This document shows, one piece after another, positions 29,356 to 29,627 of a stretch of 29,627 bases of DNA. A model generated the notes under the pieces. The model saw nothing but the letters and a program-made list of their open reading frames with translations, made no database searches and was not told the DNA's origin. The position numbers were made by a program, and so were the translations under genes. Source of the DNA: a virus. Every line of letters starts with the position of its first letter. Position 1 is the first letter of the stretch. The stretch is from the IMG/VR virus record IMGVR_UViG_3300025131_004451, positions 1-29,627 of that record; one strand, given 5' to 3'.

Positions 29356-29627
29356 TTATACACTAGCAGATTGATTTGTGAGGTTAAGTTCGAATACTAA
29401 GATTTCAGCAGTCTTAGTAGGCTTAATAATAACCTTGCACCAAAGTTCGTTTCTATCAACGCGGAGTGGGGTGTTAGTACTTGCGTCACAGACAACAGAG
29501 AATTGAGTGATACCTCGTCTCTGCTGAATATCAGCTAATGCTGGGCAGATAACGTTTCTTACTGCTTCCCAAGTAATTGGGTCGTTAGGCTCAAAAACAA
29601 ATCTACGTGCGGCTTGAAGAACAAGTC
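29356..29627 (-). CDS. 18: Tail sheath protein, C-terminal part (cut by window edge)
   Basis: Only the last 90 codons are visible; the 5' end lies beyond the window. The reading frame gives LVLQAARRFVFEPND, then WEAVRNVICPALADIQQRRG, then FSVVCDASTN and the closing IIKPTKTAEILVFEL, and stops at TAA 29358-29356. This is the conserved C-terminal core of contractile tail sheath proteins. The '(F)EPND...V...L...G...F.V.CD...N' pattern and the 'KPT/ARxxxxI.L.F' strand are typical. It lies directly upstream of the tail tube gene, in the order sheath then tube. The sheath contracts around the tube during infection. Confidence 0.88.
   Translation of the reverse strand, partial: LVLQAARRFVFEPNDPITWEAVRNVICPALADIQQRRGITQFSVVCDASTNTPLRVDRNELWCKVIIKPTKTAEILVFELNLTNQSASV

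Noticed and set aside
1-29627. tRNA genes, CRISPR arrays and insertion sequences
   Set aside because: No tRNA-like cloverleaf, regularly spaced repeats or transposase-like protein was seen on either strand, although a dedicated tRNA search could still find one.

Overview
This window is a piece of a large tailed-phage genome, a contractile-tailed (myovirus-type) member of Caudoviricetes. The evidence is a T4-type core: gp32-like ssDNA-binding protein, DnaB/gp41-type helicase, gp46/gp47 recombination nuclease, RecA/UvsX recombinase, a short protein resembling the T4 late sigma factor gp55, a gp19-like tail tube and the C-terminus of a tail sheath. Unlike T4, its DNA polymerase is family A. Genes are packed almost without gaps, mostly on the minus strand, with many TAATG or ATGA stop/start overlaps. 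The host cannot be named. A phage lipoprotein, a GroES and a large surface-sugar cassette suggest a bacterial host with a complex envelope glycan. No tRNA, CRISPR array or insertion sequence was seen, and no gap longer than 300 bases lacks a gene.

Layout in transcription order on the minus strand, from right to left. (1) 29627-25930: tail sheath C-terminus (cut by the window edge), tail tube and an unrecognised 885-residue protein, probably a virion protein. (2) 26007-24449: a small mixed-strand island with a PD-(D/E)XK nuclease (+), an acidic unknown protein, a thioredoxin-like protein and the gp55-like sigma factor (+). (3) 24448-11452: DNA and nucleotide metabolism. It holds a UDG-like/exonuclease protein, glutamine synthetase II, two unknown small genes, the polymerase half of PolA, gp47, gp46, GroES, a class II-type ribonucleotide reductase, a lipoprotein, a Cys-rich unknown, dUTPase, helicase, an HExxH protein, a UvsY-like protein and gp32. 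(4) 11448-2400: a sugar cassette with about six glycosyltransferase-like proteins, a truncated UDP-sugar-dehydrogenase-like protein, a DUF4254-like protein, an FkbM methyltransferase, a sugar C-methyltransferase and GDP-mannose 4,6-dehydratase. (5) 2410-1: two small highly charged proteins, a probable virion protein and RecA.

Two points stand out. First, the family A DNA polymerase is split into two genes, with the break inside the 3'-5' exonuclease domain between ExoII and ExoIII. Three genes, including a eukaryote-type glutamine synthetase, lie between the halves. Second, several genes that begin transcription units carry a TATAATA-like box exactly four bases before the start codon, with no Shine-Dalgarno sequence and no visible -35. 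This fits leaderless mRNAs made from gp55-type promoters. Two divergent gene pairs separated by only 15 and 18 bases make the case stronger.

All functional assignments come from motif and residue recognition by eye. No database search was run.
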